Positions 8,313 to 16,603 of a DNA stretch of 59,608 bases are shown here, piece after piece. The DNA comes from Firm-13 sp964617375. Lineage in GTDB: Bacteria > Bacillota > Clostridia > Saccharofermentanales > Saccharofermentanaceae. The translations under genes and the position numbers were made by a program. The notes under the pieces were generated by a model. The model was not told where the DNA came from. It saw only the letters and a program-made list of their open reading frames with translations, and searched no databases. Where the stretch lies: contig CAZTXQ010000015.1 in assembly GCA_964617375.1 (NCBI GenBank), forward strand, positions 1 through 59,608, written 5' to 3'. How positions within the stretch are numbered: position 1 is the first letter of the stretch; each line of letters opens with the position of its first letter.

Positions 8313-9869
8313 ATGAGCTTGTTATCCGTCGAACATTTAAGCCACGGATTTGGCGACCGCGCCATTTTCGAGGACATATCTTTTCGCCTCAATCGCGGCG
8401 AGCATATCGGATTGGTCGGCGCGAACGGCGAAGGCAAATCTACTTTTATGAGTATTGTCACGAATCATCTCGAGCCCGACGAAGGCTCGATTCAGTGGAC
8501 GCGGGGCATCGAGGCCGGTTATCTCGACCAGCACGCGATCTTAACCCCCGGTCTTTCGATCCGTAATGTTCTGGGACAGGCTTTTGATTCCCTGAACCAG
8601 AAGCAGGCACGTCTCGAAGAGATCTATGTCCTTTTGGGCGAGGCCGACGAAGACACAATGACGGCACTGATGGAAGAGATGGGCGAGCTGCAGACCGGAA
8701 TCGAACACAGCGATTACTTCACTATGGACGCGAAAATCGAAGAGACGGCCGCGGCGCTCGGTCTAACGGCTTTCGGTCTGGATACCGATGTCACGGCATT
8801 AAGCGGCGGGCAGCGGACGAAAGTTCTTCTTGCCAAGCTGCTTCTCGAAAAGCCGGATATCCTGCTCCTTGACGAACCTACGAACTATCTGGACATCGAA
8901 CATATCACATGGCTTAAGCAGTATCTTCAGGGATACGAAAATGCGTTCATCCTGATTTCCCATGACACGAGCTTCATGAACGACGTCATCAACGTCGTCT
9001 ACCTGGTCAGCAACTGCCGTCTGGAGCGCTATGCCGGGGATTATGACCATTTCCTGGAAGTCTACGAGGTTCAGAAGGCACAGAAGGAAAGCGCCTATGA
9101 GAGACAGCAAAGCGAGATCGCGGCACTAAAAGATTTTGTCGCGCGCAACAAGGCCCGCGTCTCAACCCGCAACATGGCGATGAGCCGCCAGAAGAAGATT
9201 GACAGAATGGACATGATCGAGCTCGACCGCGAGCGCCCCGTACCGGTCTTTTCTTTTCAGACCGACCGCGCGCCGGGACGGATCGTTTTCGAGGCTAAGG
9301 ATCTTGTCATCGGCTATGATGAGCCCTTAAGCCGTCCGTTTGATCTTCTTCTGGAGCGTGGACAGAAGATCTCTCTGGTCGGAGCGAACGGCATCGGTAA
9401 AACAACGCTCCTTAAGAGTCTTCTCGGCCTCATACCGGCCTTGTCCGGCGATCATCAGACCGGCGAATACCTGTCCGTCGGCTACTTCGAGCAGGAAAAC
9501 ACGGCGCGCCATGACATCACCTGCCTCGAGGCTCTAGGGGAAGAATATCCTTCGATGAGTGTCGGGGAACTCCGGGCCGCGCTCGCAAGGTGCGGACTGA
9601 CCAACAAGCACATCGACAGCAAGGTGTCCGTCTTAAGCGGCGGCGAGCAGGCGAAGCTGCGTTTCTGCAAACTGATGAACCGCCGCCACAACCTCCTGGT
9701 CCTGGACGAACCGACAAATCACCTGGATACCGTCGCGAAAGACGTCCTTAAGGATGCACTTAAAAACTATACGGGAACGATCCTGATGGTATGTCACGAA
9801 CCGGAATTTTTTGAGGATATTGTGACCGGCACGTGGGACGCGGGCGCATGGGCGCTGAAGCTCCACTGA
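8313..9869 (+). CDS. ABC-F family ATP-binding protein (ribosome-associated)
   Basis: 518 residues with two ABC domains and no membrane segments. Domain 1: Walker A GANGEGKST near residue 36, signature LSGGQRTK, Walker B ILLLDEPTNYLD. A charged interdomain linker follows (about 235-305, KAQKESAYERQQSEIAALKDF). Domain 2: GANGIGKTT, LSGGEQAKLRF, LLVLDEPTNHLD. This is the ABC-F layout of proteins that act on the ribosome, either easing stalled translation or giving resistance to 50S-binding antibiotics; the linker alone does not tell which. Translation starts behind AAGGGG. The last 22 bases of the gene recur as a direct repeat 361 bp downstream, beyond a tandem array. Confidence 0.92.
   Translation: MSLLSVEHLSHGFGDRAIFEDISFRLNRGEHIGLVGANGEGKSTFMSIVTNHLEPDEGSIQWTRGIEAGYLDQHAILTPGLSIRNVLGQAFDSLNQKQARLEEIYVLLGEADEDTMTALMEEMGELQTGIEHSDYFTMDAKIEETAAALGLTAFGLDTDVTALSGGQRTKVLLAKLLLEKPDILLLDEPTNYLDIEHITWLKQYLQGYENAFILISHDTSFMNDVINVVYLVSNCRLERYAGDYDHFLEVYEVQKAQKESAYERQQSEIAALKDFVARNKARVSTRNMAMSRQKKIDRMDMIELDRERPVPVFSFQTDRAPGRIVFEAKDLVIGYDEPLSRPFDLLLERGQKISLVGANGIGKTTLLKSLLGLIPALSGDHQTGEYLSVGYFEQENTARHDITCLEALGEEYPSMSVGELRAALARCGLTNKHIDSKVSVLSGGEQAKLRFCKLMNRRHNLLVLDEPTNHLDTVAKDVLKDALKNYTGTILMVCHEPEFFEDIVTGTWDAGAWALKLH
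9848..9869 (+). repeat. Direct repeat, left copy (end of ABC-F gene)
   Basis: 22 bases beginning ATGGGCGCTGAAGCTCC and including the ABC-F stop codon. An identical copy is at 10209-10230. Together they bracket the 75-bp tandem array. Confidence 0.85.
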
Positions 9870-9950
9870 CAAAGAACGAATTGTCTATACGATGAGATTA
9901 GTGTGTTCATTTTTTTTCATACGCGTCCAGTTTTAACTTGCCATTTCACC

Positions 9951-10200
9951 GGGAGTACCGGCGCACATACGAAATCGCGGTCAGAAGTCTATTTCGTATG
10001 TGCATTTCGCTCCGAAGGAGGCGCTGGGAGTGCCGGTGCACATACGAAATCCCGGTCAGAAGCCTATTTCGTATGTGCATTTCGCTCCGAAGGAGGCGCC
10101 GGGAGTGCCGGTGCACATACGAAATCCCGGTCAGAAGCCTATTTCGTATGTGCATTTCGCTCTGGAGGAGGCGCCGGGAGTGCCGGTGCACGCGAAATCC
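9951..10200 (+). repeat. Tandem array of a 75-bp unit, each with a 12-bp hairpin
   Basis: Three full units start at 9951, 10026 and 10101, and a degenerate partial unit runs from 10176 to about 10200. Units differ at only a few bases. Each contains CACATACGAAAT, a 15-nt loop, then ATTTCGTATGTG, a perfect 12-bp inverted repeat that would fold as DNA or RNA. Because 75 is a multiple of three and no unit holds a stop in some frames, long open frames cross the array. None has a ribosome site, so coding is doubtful. Confidence 0.9.
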
Positions 10201-10208
10201 ATACGCCA

Positions 10209-10230
10209 ATGGGCGCTGAAGCTCCACTGA
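10209..10230 (+). repeat. Direct repeat, right copy
   Basis: Exact 22-base copy of 9848-9869, outside the coding sequence. Its presence on the far side of the tandem array suggests that the 361-bp interval arose by duplication or insertion behind the ABC-F gene. Confidence 0.85.
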
Positions 10231-10289
10231 TCAAAAAACGGTGTGTCTCACCATTCAAGTTCGGGATCCGATTTTTCGTTTTGGAATAG

Positions 10290-10332
10290 AAAAAGGGACT
10301 GCCTCTCGACTTTCGTTTTGAGACTGTCCCTC
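10290..10332. terminator. Probable bidirectional terminator
   Basis: AGGGAC at 10294-10299 pairs with GTCCCT at 10326-10331, with further CTC/GAG pairing inside. An A-run lies on the left and T-rich loop sequence between. It sits between the convergent ABC-F and cytidylate-kinase-like genes. Confidence 0.55.
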
Positions 10333-10390
10333 AATGAGAATATCTTCGGGAATCGAGTACGGGCAGCGCCCCTTTTTAGGAGAAAAGCCT

Positions 10391-11008
10391 TCAGTCGAAT
10401 CTAATTTTCGAGTAGTCGGAAATCACGTCGACCGTCTTTTCAAAACCCAGAGCGGAGCTGTTGAGGCACAGGTCGAAATTGCGGACGTCGTCCCAGCGGT
10501 GTCCGGTATAGTAACGGTAATAGGCACTCCGGTGCTCGTCGATCTTGCGGATGCGTCTTTTCGCTTCCTTATCGTCGACAAGCGTGATGTCCATCACGTT
10601 CTTGATGCAGTCGTCGTGTGGTGCCCAGATAAAGGTCCTTATAACATCCGGGTGCTCCTTCAGGATAAAGTCGGCGCAGCGCCCGATAATTACACAGGAT
10701 CCCTTCCTGTAGAGCTCCGTGATAATCTTGGCCTGATAATTGAAAAGATTCTTGTCAGATACGAAGGCGTCGCTTTCCGGCGGAATCAGCTCGCCACGAT
10801 ACTGCTTGTTGAAGGGATCGAGAATGCTCTTCTTCACCGTTTCGTCGTTCTTCCCGAAAAGCTCGAGACTGATACCGCTCTCTTCGGAAGCCATATAGAG
10901 GATCTCCCGGTCATAGTACGGGATACCGAGCTTCTCCGCCAGCATCTTTCCGATGGTTCTGCCGCCGCTGCCGTAGCTTCTGGCAATGGTAAACACGCAT
11001 TTTTCCAT
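10391..11008 (-). CDS. Cytidylate kinase-like family protein
   Basis: 205 residues. The N-terminus FTIARSYGSGGRTIGKMLAEKL carries a P-loop variant (GSGGRTIG), then PYYDREIL, the start of the nucleoside-binding region. IIGRCADFIL and the lid-like EAKRRIRKIDEHRSAYYRYYTG follow. These are features of the cytidylate-kinase-like family (Pfam cytidylate kinase 2). The family is often found beside transporter and regulator genes in clostridia and its phosphate acceptor is generally not known; it is not the canonical Cmk. It lies 26 nt after livF and reads in the same direction, so it may be the last gene of the liv transcript. GGCGGTGA precedes the ATG. Confidence 0.82.
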   Translation of the reverse strand: MEKCVFTIARSYGSGGRTIGKMLAEKLGIPYYDREILYMASEESGISLELFGKNDETVKKSILDPFNKQYRGELIPPESDAFVSDKNLFNYQAKIITELYRKGSCVIIGRCADFILKEHPDVIRTFIWAPHDDCIKNVMDITLVDDKEAKRRIRKIDEHRSAYYRYYTGHRWDDVRNFDLCLNSSALGFEKTVDVISDYSKIRFD

Positions 11009-11034
11009 AGGGTCACCGCCTTCTCTTGTGGCGA

Positions 11035-11745
11035 TTATTCGCCAAGGTATGCTTTTTTCACCGATTCGTCATTCAGAAGATCCGCCGCCGCTCCGGAGAG
11101 CTTGATATTGCCGGTCTCGAGCACATAGGCCCGGTCCGCGACGGAAAGGGCCTTCCTGGCATTCTGTTCGACCAGAAGCACGGTGGTTCCGTTCTCCCGG
11201 ATCGACTTAATTATATCAAATATTTCAGTAACCAACAGAGGCGAAAGCCCCATCGAGGGCTCGTCCATCAGAATAATCTTCGGTTTGCTCATCAGAGCCC
11301 GGCCCATCGCGAGCATCTGCTGCTCGCCGCCCGAAAGCGTGCCGGCAATCTGGTTCTTCCGCTCCTTGAGACGCGGAAAGCGGCTGTAGGCATATTCGAG
11401 CGAGTCGGCGATCTCCTTATTATCCCTGCGCGTAAAGGCACCGAGCTTTAAGTTCTCCCAGACGGTAAGCTGCTGGAAAATCCGGCGGCCTTCGGGAACC
11501 TGAGCAATGCCCATCTCCACAATTTTGTGCGCCGGAACTTTGTTGAGCTTCTGCCCGTTAAAACTGACACTCCCCTTATCGATCGGGATCAGTCCGGAGA
11601 TCGTATGGAGAATCGTCGTCTTTCCGGCACCGTTTGCGCCGACGAGCGCGATGACTTCTCCCTCGTTCACCTCGAATGAGACTCCCTTGATGGCGCGGAT
11701 CACGCCGTAGCTGACTTCCAGATCCTTTATTTCAAGCATTGCCAT
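11035..11745 (-). CDS. livF: Branched-chain amino acid ABC transporter, ATP-binding protein LivF
   Basis: 236 residues, the normal LivF length. Walker A GANGAGKTT near residue 37, signature LSGGEQQMLAMGRAL, Walker B IILMDEPSMGLSPLL and the tail LLVEQNARKALSVADRAYVLETG are diagnostic for LivF rather than LivG. It pairs with LivG to drive uptake through LivH/LivM. The gene follows livG after 16 nt. The operon order livJ-H-M-G-F is the standard one for hydrophobic amino acid uptake. Confidence 0.95.
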   Translation of the reverse strand: MAMLEIKDLEVSYGVIRAIKGVSFEVNEGEVIALVGANGAGKTTILHTISGLIPIDKGSVSFNGQKLNKVPAHKIVEMGIAQVPEGRRIFQQLTVWENLKLGAFTRRDNKEIADSLEYAYSRFPRLKERKNQIAGTLSGGEQQMLAMGRALMSKPKIILMDEPSMGLSPLLVTEIFDIIKSIRENGTTVLLVEQNARKALSVADRAYVLETGNIKLSGAAADLLNDESVKKAYLGE

Positions 11746-11761
11746 GTAAACGTAATCCCCC

Positions 11762-12520
11762 TTATTCGCCGAGATAGGCCGTAATGACCGCCGGATTGTT
11801 CAAGACTTCGGAAGTCTTCCCTTGCGCTAGAACCTGCCCGAAATTGAGGACGGTCAGCTCTTCGCAGATGCCGGATACCAGCCTCATATCGTGTTCGATC
11901 AGAAGAATCGTCATATCGAAATTGTCGCGTACAAAGCGGATGGTGTTCATCAGCTCGGCCGTCTCATTCGGATTCATGCCGGCTGCCGGCTCATCCAGTA
12001 AGAGAAGCTTCGGATTTGTCGCGAGAGCGCGCGCAATCTCGAGTTTGCGCTGCTTGCCATAGGGCAGGTTCGAGGCGAGGTACAACGCGTCCTTATCCAG
12101 ATCGAAAACTTTGAGGAGTTCCATAGCGCGGGCGTTCATCGCCTTTTCGGTACGATAGTACGCAGGAAGGCGAAGAATGGCGGACACCGTTGAATACTTA
12201 TACTGGTTATGAAGGCCGACTTTCACGTTGTCGAGAACCGAAAGGTCGCGGAAGAGGCGGATGTTCTGGAAGGTGCGGGCGACGCCCGACTTGTTGATGT
12301 TGATCGAGCTCTTGCCCGTGATGTCGACGCCACTCAGATAGATTCGCCCTTCGTTCGGCTTGTAGACGCCCGTGAGAAGGTTGAAGACCGTTGTCTTGCC
12401 GGCTCCGTTCGGTCCGATCAGCCCGTATAGCTGCCCCTTCTCGATCTTGATGGCAAAATGGTCGACGGCCTTAAGTCCGCCGAAGGAGATGCTGATATTT
12501 TTCACTTCAAGTACAGGCAT
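11762..12520 (-). CDS. livG: Branched-chain amino acid ABC transporter, ATP-binding protein LivG
   Basis: 252 residues from the ATG at 12520, chosen because AAAGGAGA lies 9 nt upstream; a longer frame to 12583 lacks support. Walker A is GPNGAGKTT, the Q-loop region is VARTFQNIRLF, and Walker B is LLLLDEPAAGMNPNET followed by LLIEHDMRLV. The FQN-I-RLF and AGMNP segments are typical LivG. The start is one base after the livM stop, which indicates translational coupling. Confidence 0.95.
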   Translation of the reverse strand: MPVLEVKNISISFGGLKAVDHFAIKIEKGQLYGLIGPNGAGKTTVFNLLTGVYKPNEGRIYLSGVDITGKSSININKSGVARTFQNIRLFRDLSVLDNVKVGLHNQYKYSTVSAILRLPAYYRTEKAMNARAMELLKVFDLDKDALYLASNLPYGKQRKLEIARALATNPKLLLLDEPAAGMNPNETAELMNTIRFVRDNFDMTILLIEHDMRLVSGICEELTVLNFGQVLAQGKTSEVLNNPAVITAYLGE

Positions 12521-12521
12521 A

Positions 12522-13631
12522 TCAGAGATTCTCCTTTCCTGTTTTTCTTGCGGTCCAAAGCCGTTTGGGTGAGTATTTTGCACGGAATGCCGAAATGCGG
12601 GGATCCGATGTCAGAAGCATCATGAGTATCAGGACGACGGCATAAATCAGCATGCGGTAATCGTTGAGCTGACGAAGCGCTTCGGGAAGCGCGGTCAGAA
12701 TAACGGCGGCGATGATCGATCCTCTGATGCTGCCGATTCCGCCCAACACGACGAAGACCAGAATGATAATGGACATGTTATAACCGAAGTTCTTCGGAGT
12801 GGCTGTCAGCGTAGAGAGATTGTGTGCATATAAGACGCCGGCTACACCCGCGAAAAACGACGAGATGACAAACGCGATCAGCTTATATCGGGTTATGTTG
12901 ATGCCGATGGATTCGGCGGCAATCCGGTTGTCGCGGATCGCCATAATCGCACGTCCCGTACGGGACTGTATCAGGTTCAGGGAGACGATGACTGTGACGA
13001 GAACCAGGAAAATCGCAATGTAGAAGTTCGAGTCTTTCGGTGTGCCGGAAATACCCTGGGCGCCGTTCACCAGAACCTCTCCACCCTCTTTCAGGTTTAA
13101 CGCGATCTTACTCTCTGTCGACAAGTGAAGGCCGGTCGAATCTCTGCCGATATAGAGAATATTTACGATGTTCTTCACGATTTCACCGAATGCCAGAGTT
13201 ACGATGGCAAGATAGTCGCCGCGAAGGCGAAGCACCGTAACACCGATAAACGCGCCGAAAAGCGCCGAGACCAGTCCTCCGACAATCAGTGCCAGCGGAA
13301 ACCGAAGCCACGCATACGGAATCATTTTTTCGAAATACAGGGAAAAGAAGGCTCCGGAAAAGGCTCCGACACACATGAATCCGGCATGCCCCAGACTCAG
13401 CTCTCCCAGAATGCCGACGGTCAGATTGAGAGATACCGCAAGAATCGCATAGATGCAGAGCGGGACCAGAAGGCCCTTCCAGAGGCTGGATATATTTCCT
13501 GTGGAAAGCATAATCTGAACAATAAGAAAAGCCGCGATCAGGATCGCATAGGTAATCGTATTCGACTTCGTCGTCGCGGCCGGTGCAACTCGTGTAAACC
13601 GGTTCAGCAGGCTCTTTTTGTCTTTATCCAT
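12522..13631 (-). CDS. livM: Branched-chain amino acid ABC transporter permease LivM
   Basis: 369 residues from the ATG at 13631 (AAAGGGG about 9 nt upstream). Hydrophobic helices run from residue 22 onwards. The LivM signatures are LGHAGFMCVGAFSGAFFS, LRLRGDYLAIVTLAFGEI and TRYKLIAFVISSFFAGVAGVLY, the EAA-like coupling loop with surrounding helix. The soluble tail is basic (YSPKRLWTARKTGK). Forms the channel with LivH. Part of the leftward liv operon. Confidence 0.94.
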   Translation of the reverse strand: MDKDKKSLLNRFTRVAPAATTKSNTITYAILIAAFLIVQIMLSTGNISSLWKGLLVPLCIYAILAVSLNLTVGILGELSLGHAGFMCVGAFSGAFFSLYFEKMIPYAWLRFPLALIVGGLVSALFGAFIGVTVLRLRGDYLAIVTLAFGEIVKNIVNILYIGRDSTGLHLSTESKIALNLKEGGEVLVNGAQGISGTPKDSNFYIAIFLVLVTVIVSLNLIQSRTGRAIMAIRDNRIAAESIGINITRYKLIAFVISSFFAGVAGVLYAHNLSTLTATPKNFGYNMSIIILVFVVLGGIGSIRGSIIAAVILTALPEALRQLNDYRMLIYAVVLILMMLLTSDPRISAFRAKYSPKRLWTARKTGKENL

Positions 13632-13644
13632 AACGGGAACCCCT

Positions 13645-14526
13645 TTAGACTTTCTCAGTAATCTTCTTGCCCAGAATTCCTGTCGGTTTAAACAGGAGAA
13701 CAAGAATCAGCACGCTAAAAACGATAGCGTCGGACATCTGCGAGGAAATATAGGCTTTGCTTAAATTCTCGATAATTCCGAGAACAATACCGCCGATCAT
13801 CGCACCGGGGATTGACCCGATGCCGCCGAATACAGCGGCCACGAAAGCCTTGATACCGGGCATCGCACCGGTGTACGGCGTCAGTGTGGGGAAAGCGGAA
13901 CAAAGAAGAATACCTGCGATTGCCGCAAGCGCGGAACCGATGGCAAAGGTGAGTGCGATCGTACGGTTCACATTGACGCCCATAAGCTGAGCCGCTCCCT
14001 TATCCTCGGATACGGCAAGCATCGCGCGCCCGGATTTCGATTTCTTGATGAAAATGGTAAGACCGATCATAATAACGACCGATACGGCAATCGTGACGAT
14101 CGTCGTTCCGGTAATCGTAAGTTCGCCGTCGGCAAACGACTGTGTGGGAAGCGTTACCATAGACGTATAGGACTTCGGGCTTGCGCCGAATATAAGAAGA
14201 GCGACATTTTGCAGAAGGTAGCTGACACCGATCGCGGTAATCAGAACCGCAAGCGGAGCTGCCTTTCGGAGAGGCCGGTAAGCAAAACGCTCGATCATAA
14301 CGCCGAGCAGAGTACATACGGCCATGGATATCAGTATGCTCAGGTACGAGGGAAGACCCAAATTACTCGTCGCGATGAAGCTCGCATACCCGCCTACCAT
14401 AATAATATCGCCGTGTGCAAAATTAAGCATTTTCGCGATACCGTAAACCATCGTATAACCGAGAGCTATGATGGCATAAATACTGCCCAAACTGATTCCG
14501 GTAACCACATATGTCAAAAAATCCAA
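13645..14526 (-). CDS. livH: Branched-chain amino acid ABC transporter permease LivH
   Basis: About 293 residues. The LivH hallmarks are GISLGSIYAIIALGYTMVYG and LNFAHGDI near the N-terminus and FGGIGSIPGAMIGGIVLGIIE in the C-terminal third. The start is uncertain: TTG at 14526 has AAGGGG 10 nt upstream, GTG at 14535 is also in frame, and the TTG at 14577 has no ribosome site. About eight membrane helices. It lies 156 nt after livJ, with a terminator between, so permease and ATPase levels are probably lower than the binding protein. Confidence 0.92.
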   Translation of the reverse strand: MDFLTYVVTGISLGSIYAIIALGYTMVYGIAKMLNFAHGDIIMVGGYASFIATSNLGLPSYLSILISMAVCTLLGVMIERFAYRPLRKAAPLAVLITAIGVSYLLQNVALLIFGASPKSYTSMVTLPTQSFADGELTITGTTIVTIAVSVVIMIGLTIFIKKSKSGRAMLAVSEDKGAAQLMGVNVNRTIALTFAIGSALAAIAGILLCSAFPTLTPYTGAMPGIKAFVAAVFGGIGSIPGAMIGGIVLGIIENLSKAYISSQMSDAIVFSVLILVLLFKPTGILGKKITEKV

Positions 14527-14629
14527 AAGCCCCACACCCCTTCTGCCTTGTTGATGCAGCCGCTCTCCCTTGCGCAAAAAGTCGGAGGAGCGCGGTCAGA
14601 ATAACTATACTTCCATTACAGGCAAAAAG

Positions 14630-14662
14630 GAAGAAGGGTTACCGAAACGGCAGCCCTTCTTC
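14630..14662 (-). terminator. Attenuating hairpin between livJ and livH
   Basis: GAAGAAGGG (14630-14638) pairs with CCCTTCTTC (14654-14662). The minus-strand product ends in CCTTTTTGCC. Positioned directly after livJ, it would let most transcripts stop after the binding-protein gene, a usual arrangement in such operons. Confidence 0.65.
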
Positions 14663-14682
14663 GAGTTTACCCGGATCAAAAA

Positions 14683-15882
14683 TTACATGGCGACGTAAAC
14701 GCCGTTCTCGATCTTCATAGCCTTGGGCTCCTTGTTGGGTTCGCCATCGGCAGTCCATGTCATCGAGGGGCTGGTAAGACCTGCGACGGTGATTTCGGTC
14801 ATAGCCTTCTTCATCGCTTCGCAGATATCGGATACGGACATGTCAGACTTAACACCGCCCTTTTCGGCAGCGGCTTTGATGATGTAGATCGCGTCGTAAG
14901 CATCAGCGGCGAACTGGTTCGGCACTTCACCGTAAGCTTTCTGATAAGCGTCGACAAATTTCTTGGTCGCATCATCCTCTGCCGAAGCGACAAAGGGTGT
15001 CAGAAGCATAACACCTTCGGCAAGAGTCTTGTCAAAATTCTCAACAGTGAGGATTCCGTCAAGGCCGTCGCATCCGAAGAACTTCGGAGCATATCCGGCA
15101 CTCTTTGCCTGAGAAAGAATCAGAGATGCTTCGGTGTAGTAGATCGGAAGGAAAACAAGCTCGGCGCCTGCGCTCTTGGCCTTCTGGATCTGAACGGAGA
15201 AGTCCTTGTTGCTGTCGGCTGTAAAGGCTTCGGCAGAAACAATCTCGATTCCCTGGTTCGCAGCTTCCGCTGCAAACGTCTCATAAATTCCGGAAGAATA
15301 TACGTCGGAGCTGTCATAGATGACCGCAACCTTCGTCGCCAGCTTGTTCGCGGCAATGTACTGCGCGGAAGCGGTACCCTGGTTCGGGTCGGAGAAGCAT
15401 ACGCGGAAGGCGTTGTCATACTGTACGCACTTTACCGCGGAGCCTGAAGGTGTCAGCTGAAACATATTGTCTTCCTTGGTGTATTCGGAAACGGCAATAC
15501 AAGGTGTGCTCGTAACGGTTCCCATCAGAACCTGCATGCCCCAGTCCTTAAGAGTATTGTAAGCATTGACAGACTTCTCGGCGTCATGCTCGTCATCTTC
15601 AAACTTAAACTCGATCTGCATGCCGTTGATTCCGCCAGCCGCATTGATCTCGCTTACGGCAAGCTCTGCGGCATTCTTAACGGCCTGGCCGTAGATGGCC
15701 GCCGCACCGGTAACCGGACCGATTCCGCCGATTTTAAGGACGCTGCCCGCAGATGCTGTCGTACCCGCGGCACCTGCTGCCGTTGTATCGGATGTTGTAG
15801 TGCTGCCGGCACAAGAGGCCAGTGATGCAATCATTGCGACAGAAAGAAGAACCGCCGCTGCTTTAGCAATTGATTTTCTCAT
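14683..15882 (-). CDS. livJ: Branched-chain amino acid ABC transporter substrate-binding lipoprotein LivJ
   Basis: 399 residues from the ATG at 15882, preceded by GGAGG. A lipoprotein signal peptide ends in LASCAG, so Cys about 24 is lipid-anchored outside the membrane. A Thr/Ala-rich spacer is followed by the periplasmic-binding-protein type I fold: KIGGIGPVTGAAAIYGQAVK, FEDDEHDAEKSVNAY and VAVIYDSSDVYSSG. It captures Leu/Ile/Val or related amino acids for LivHMGF. The gene has its own promoter upstream and a hairpin just behind it. Confidence 0.93.
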   Translation of the reverse strand: MRKSIAKAAAVLLSVAMIASLASCAGSTTTSDTTAAGAAGTTASAGSVLKIGGIGPVTGAAAIYGQAVKNAAELAVSEINAAGGINGMQIEFKFEDDEHDAEKSVNAYNTLKDWGMQVLMGTVTSTPCIAVSEYTKEDNMFQLTPSGSAVKCVQYDNAFRVCFSDPNQGTASAQYIAANKLATKVAVIYDSSDVYSSGIYETFAAEAANQGIEIVSAEAFTADSNKDFSVQIQKAKSAGAELVFLPIYYTEASLILSQAKSAGYAPKFFGCDGLDGILTVENFDKTLAEGVMLLTPFVASAEDDATKKFVDAYQKAYGEVPNQFAADAYDAIYIIKAAAEKGGVKSDMSVSDICEAMKKAMTEITVAGLTSPSMTWTADGEPNKEPKAMKIENGVYVAM

Positions 15883-15955
15883 AATAGGAACCTCCATTTT
15901 ATTTGCATATTTATGTCTTGTTTCTTGCATTTATGTGAATTCTCACAATATGGTA

Positions 15956-15984
15956 ACTATACAGCAGACAGGCCATATAATCAA
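15956..15984 (-). promoter_or_regulatory. liv operon promoter
   Basis: On the minus strand TTGATT (15979-15984), a 17-nt spacer, then TATAGT (15956-15961), 74 nt before the livJ start. The rest of 15883-16270 is A+T-rich non-coding DNA in which I recognise no other element. Confidence 0.55.
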
Positions 15985-16273
15985 GATATTCCGCCTTTTC
16001 TGCTTGATTTTGTCAATTATCAACCATGAAAATTTGCAATATGCGCCCTTTGTACTGTTAAAAGGCTGCTTTTATCCTGATGCGCTGAAATCTGTGTACG
16101 GTATACTGGCTTCATATCCGGCAACATATTGCACCACGACTCAGCCAAGCCCGGAACCTGACGCTTGATTTCTTAAGAAACGATCCTGATCTCCCTCGAT
16201 TCTCGCCGTCGTTTAAATTAATGGAAGATTTTATCAAATTTGTTTAAGTTATCTATTTTCTTCTTCACATTTG

Positions 16274-16282
16274 TGCTATAAT
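16274..16282 (+). promoter_or_regulatory. Extended -10 promoter of the prepilin-like gene
   Basis: TGCTATAAT, TATAAT at 16277-16282, 60 nt before the ATG at 16343. Confidence 0.6.
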
Positions 16283-16342
16283 GTGTTCACAGTTTATCTA
16301 CATTTTTGGTGTAACGGGTGTTTGTAAAGGATGGATCCTTAT

Positions 16343-16549
16343 ATGAAGAAGATATACAAAAATAAGAAGGGCTTTACCTTGGTTGAGATGATAATCGTAA
16401 TTGCCATCATCATCCTCCTTGCATTTGTTCTATTCCTGTCCGTGAGTACGTATTTGGGCAAAGCCAAAACCGCCGCGGAGATGCTTGGCACTCACAACGA
16501 CGAGGTATACAAAGCTTCAAGCGCTGTGGCTTCCGAATTGGGCGGCTGA
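16343..16549 (+). CDS. Short prepilin-like protein with type IV pilin N-terminus
   Basis: 68 residues. The sequence KKGFTLVEMIIVIAIIILLAF (residues 6-26) is a textbook type IV prepilin cleavage/methylation site: Gly before Phe+1 and Glu at +5, followed by a hydrophobic helix. The remaining 35 residues (AKTAAEMLGTHNDEVYKASS) are too short for a normal pilin globular head. It has its own extended -10 promoter. I chose the second ATG because the AAAGGA site abuts the first. No prepilin peptidase, assembly ATPase or other pilin gene is in the window. It could be a minor pseudopilin whose machinery is elsewhere, or a remnant. Confidence 0.75.
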   Translation: MKKIYKNKKGFTLVEMIIVIAIIILLAFVLFLSVSTYLGKAKTAAEMLGTHNDEVYKASSAVASELGG

Positions 16550-16563
16550 AGGCGTTATACTTA

Positions 16564-16592
16564 TTGACAATTTATCGGCTCTTTGCTAGCAT
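16564..16592 (+). promoter_or_regulatory. Promoter of the T-box-iorAB-paaK operon
   Basis: TTGACA (16564-16569), 17-nt spacer, TAGCAT (16587-16592). It lies just upstream of the T-box leader. The same TAGCAT -10 follows a TTGACA in front of the ech operon. Confidence 0.65.
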
Positions 16593-16603
16593 AAACACGT
16601 CTT

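Noticed and set aside
9903..10289. Open frames running through the 75-bp repeats (25-residue peptide repeats)
   Set aside because: Open only because the unit length is a multiple of three; GTG start without ribosome site, and the hairpin structure explains the conservation better.
10334..11128. 264-codon plus-strand frame opposite the cytidylate-kinase-like gene
   Set aside because: Antisense to a recognisable family member and no ribosome site.
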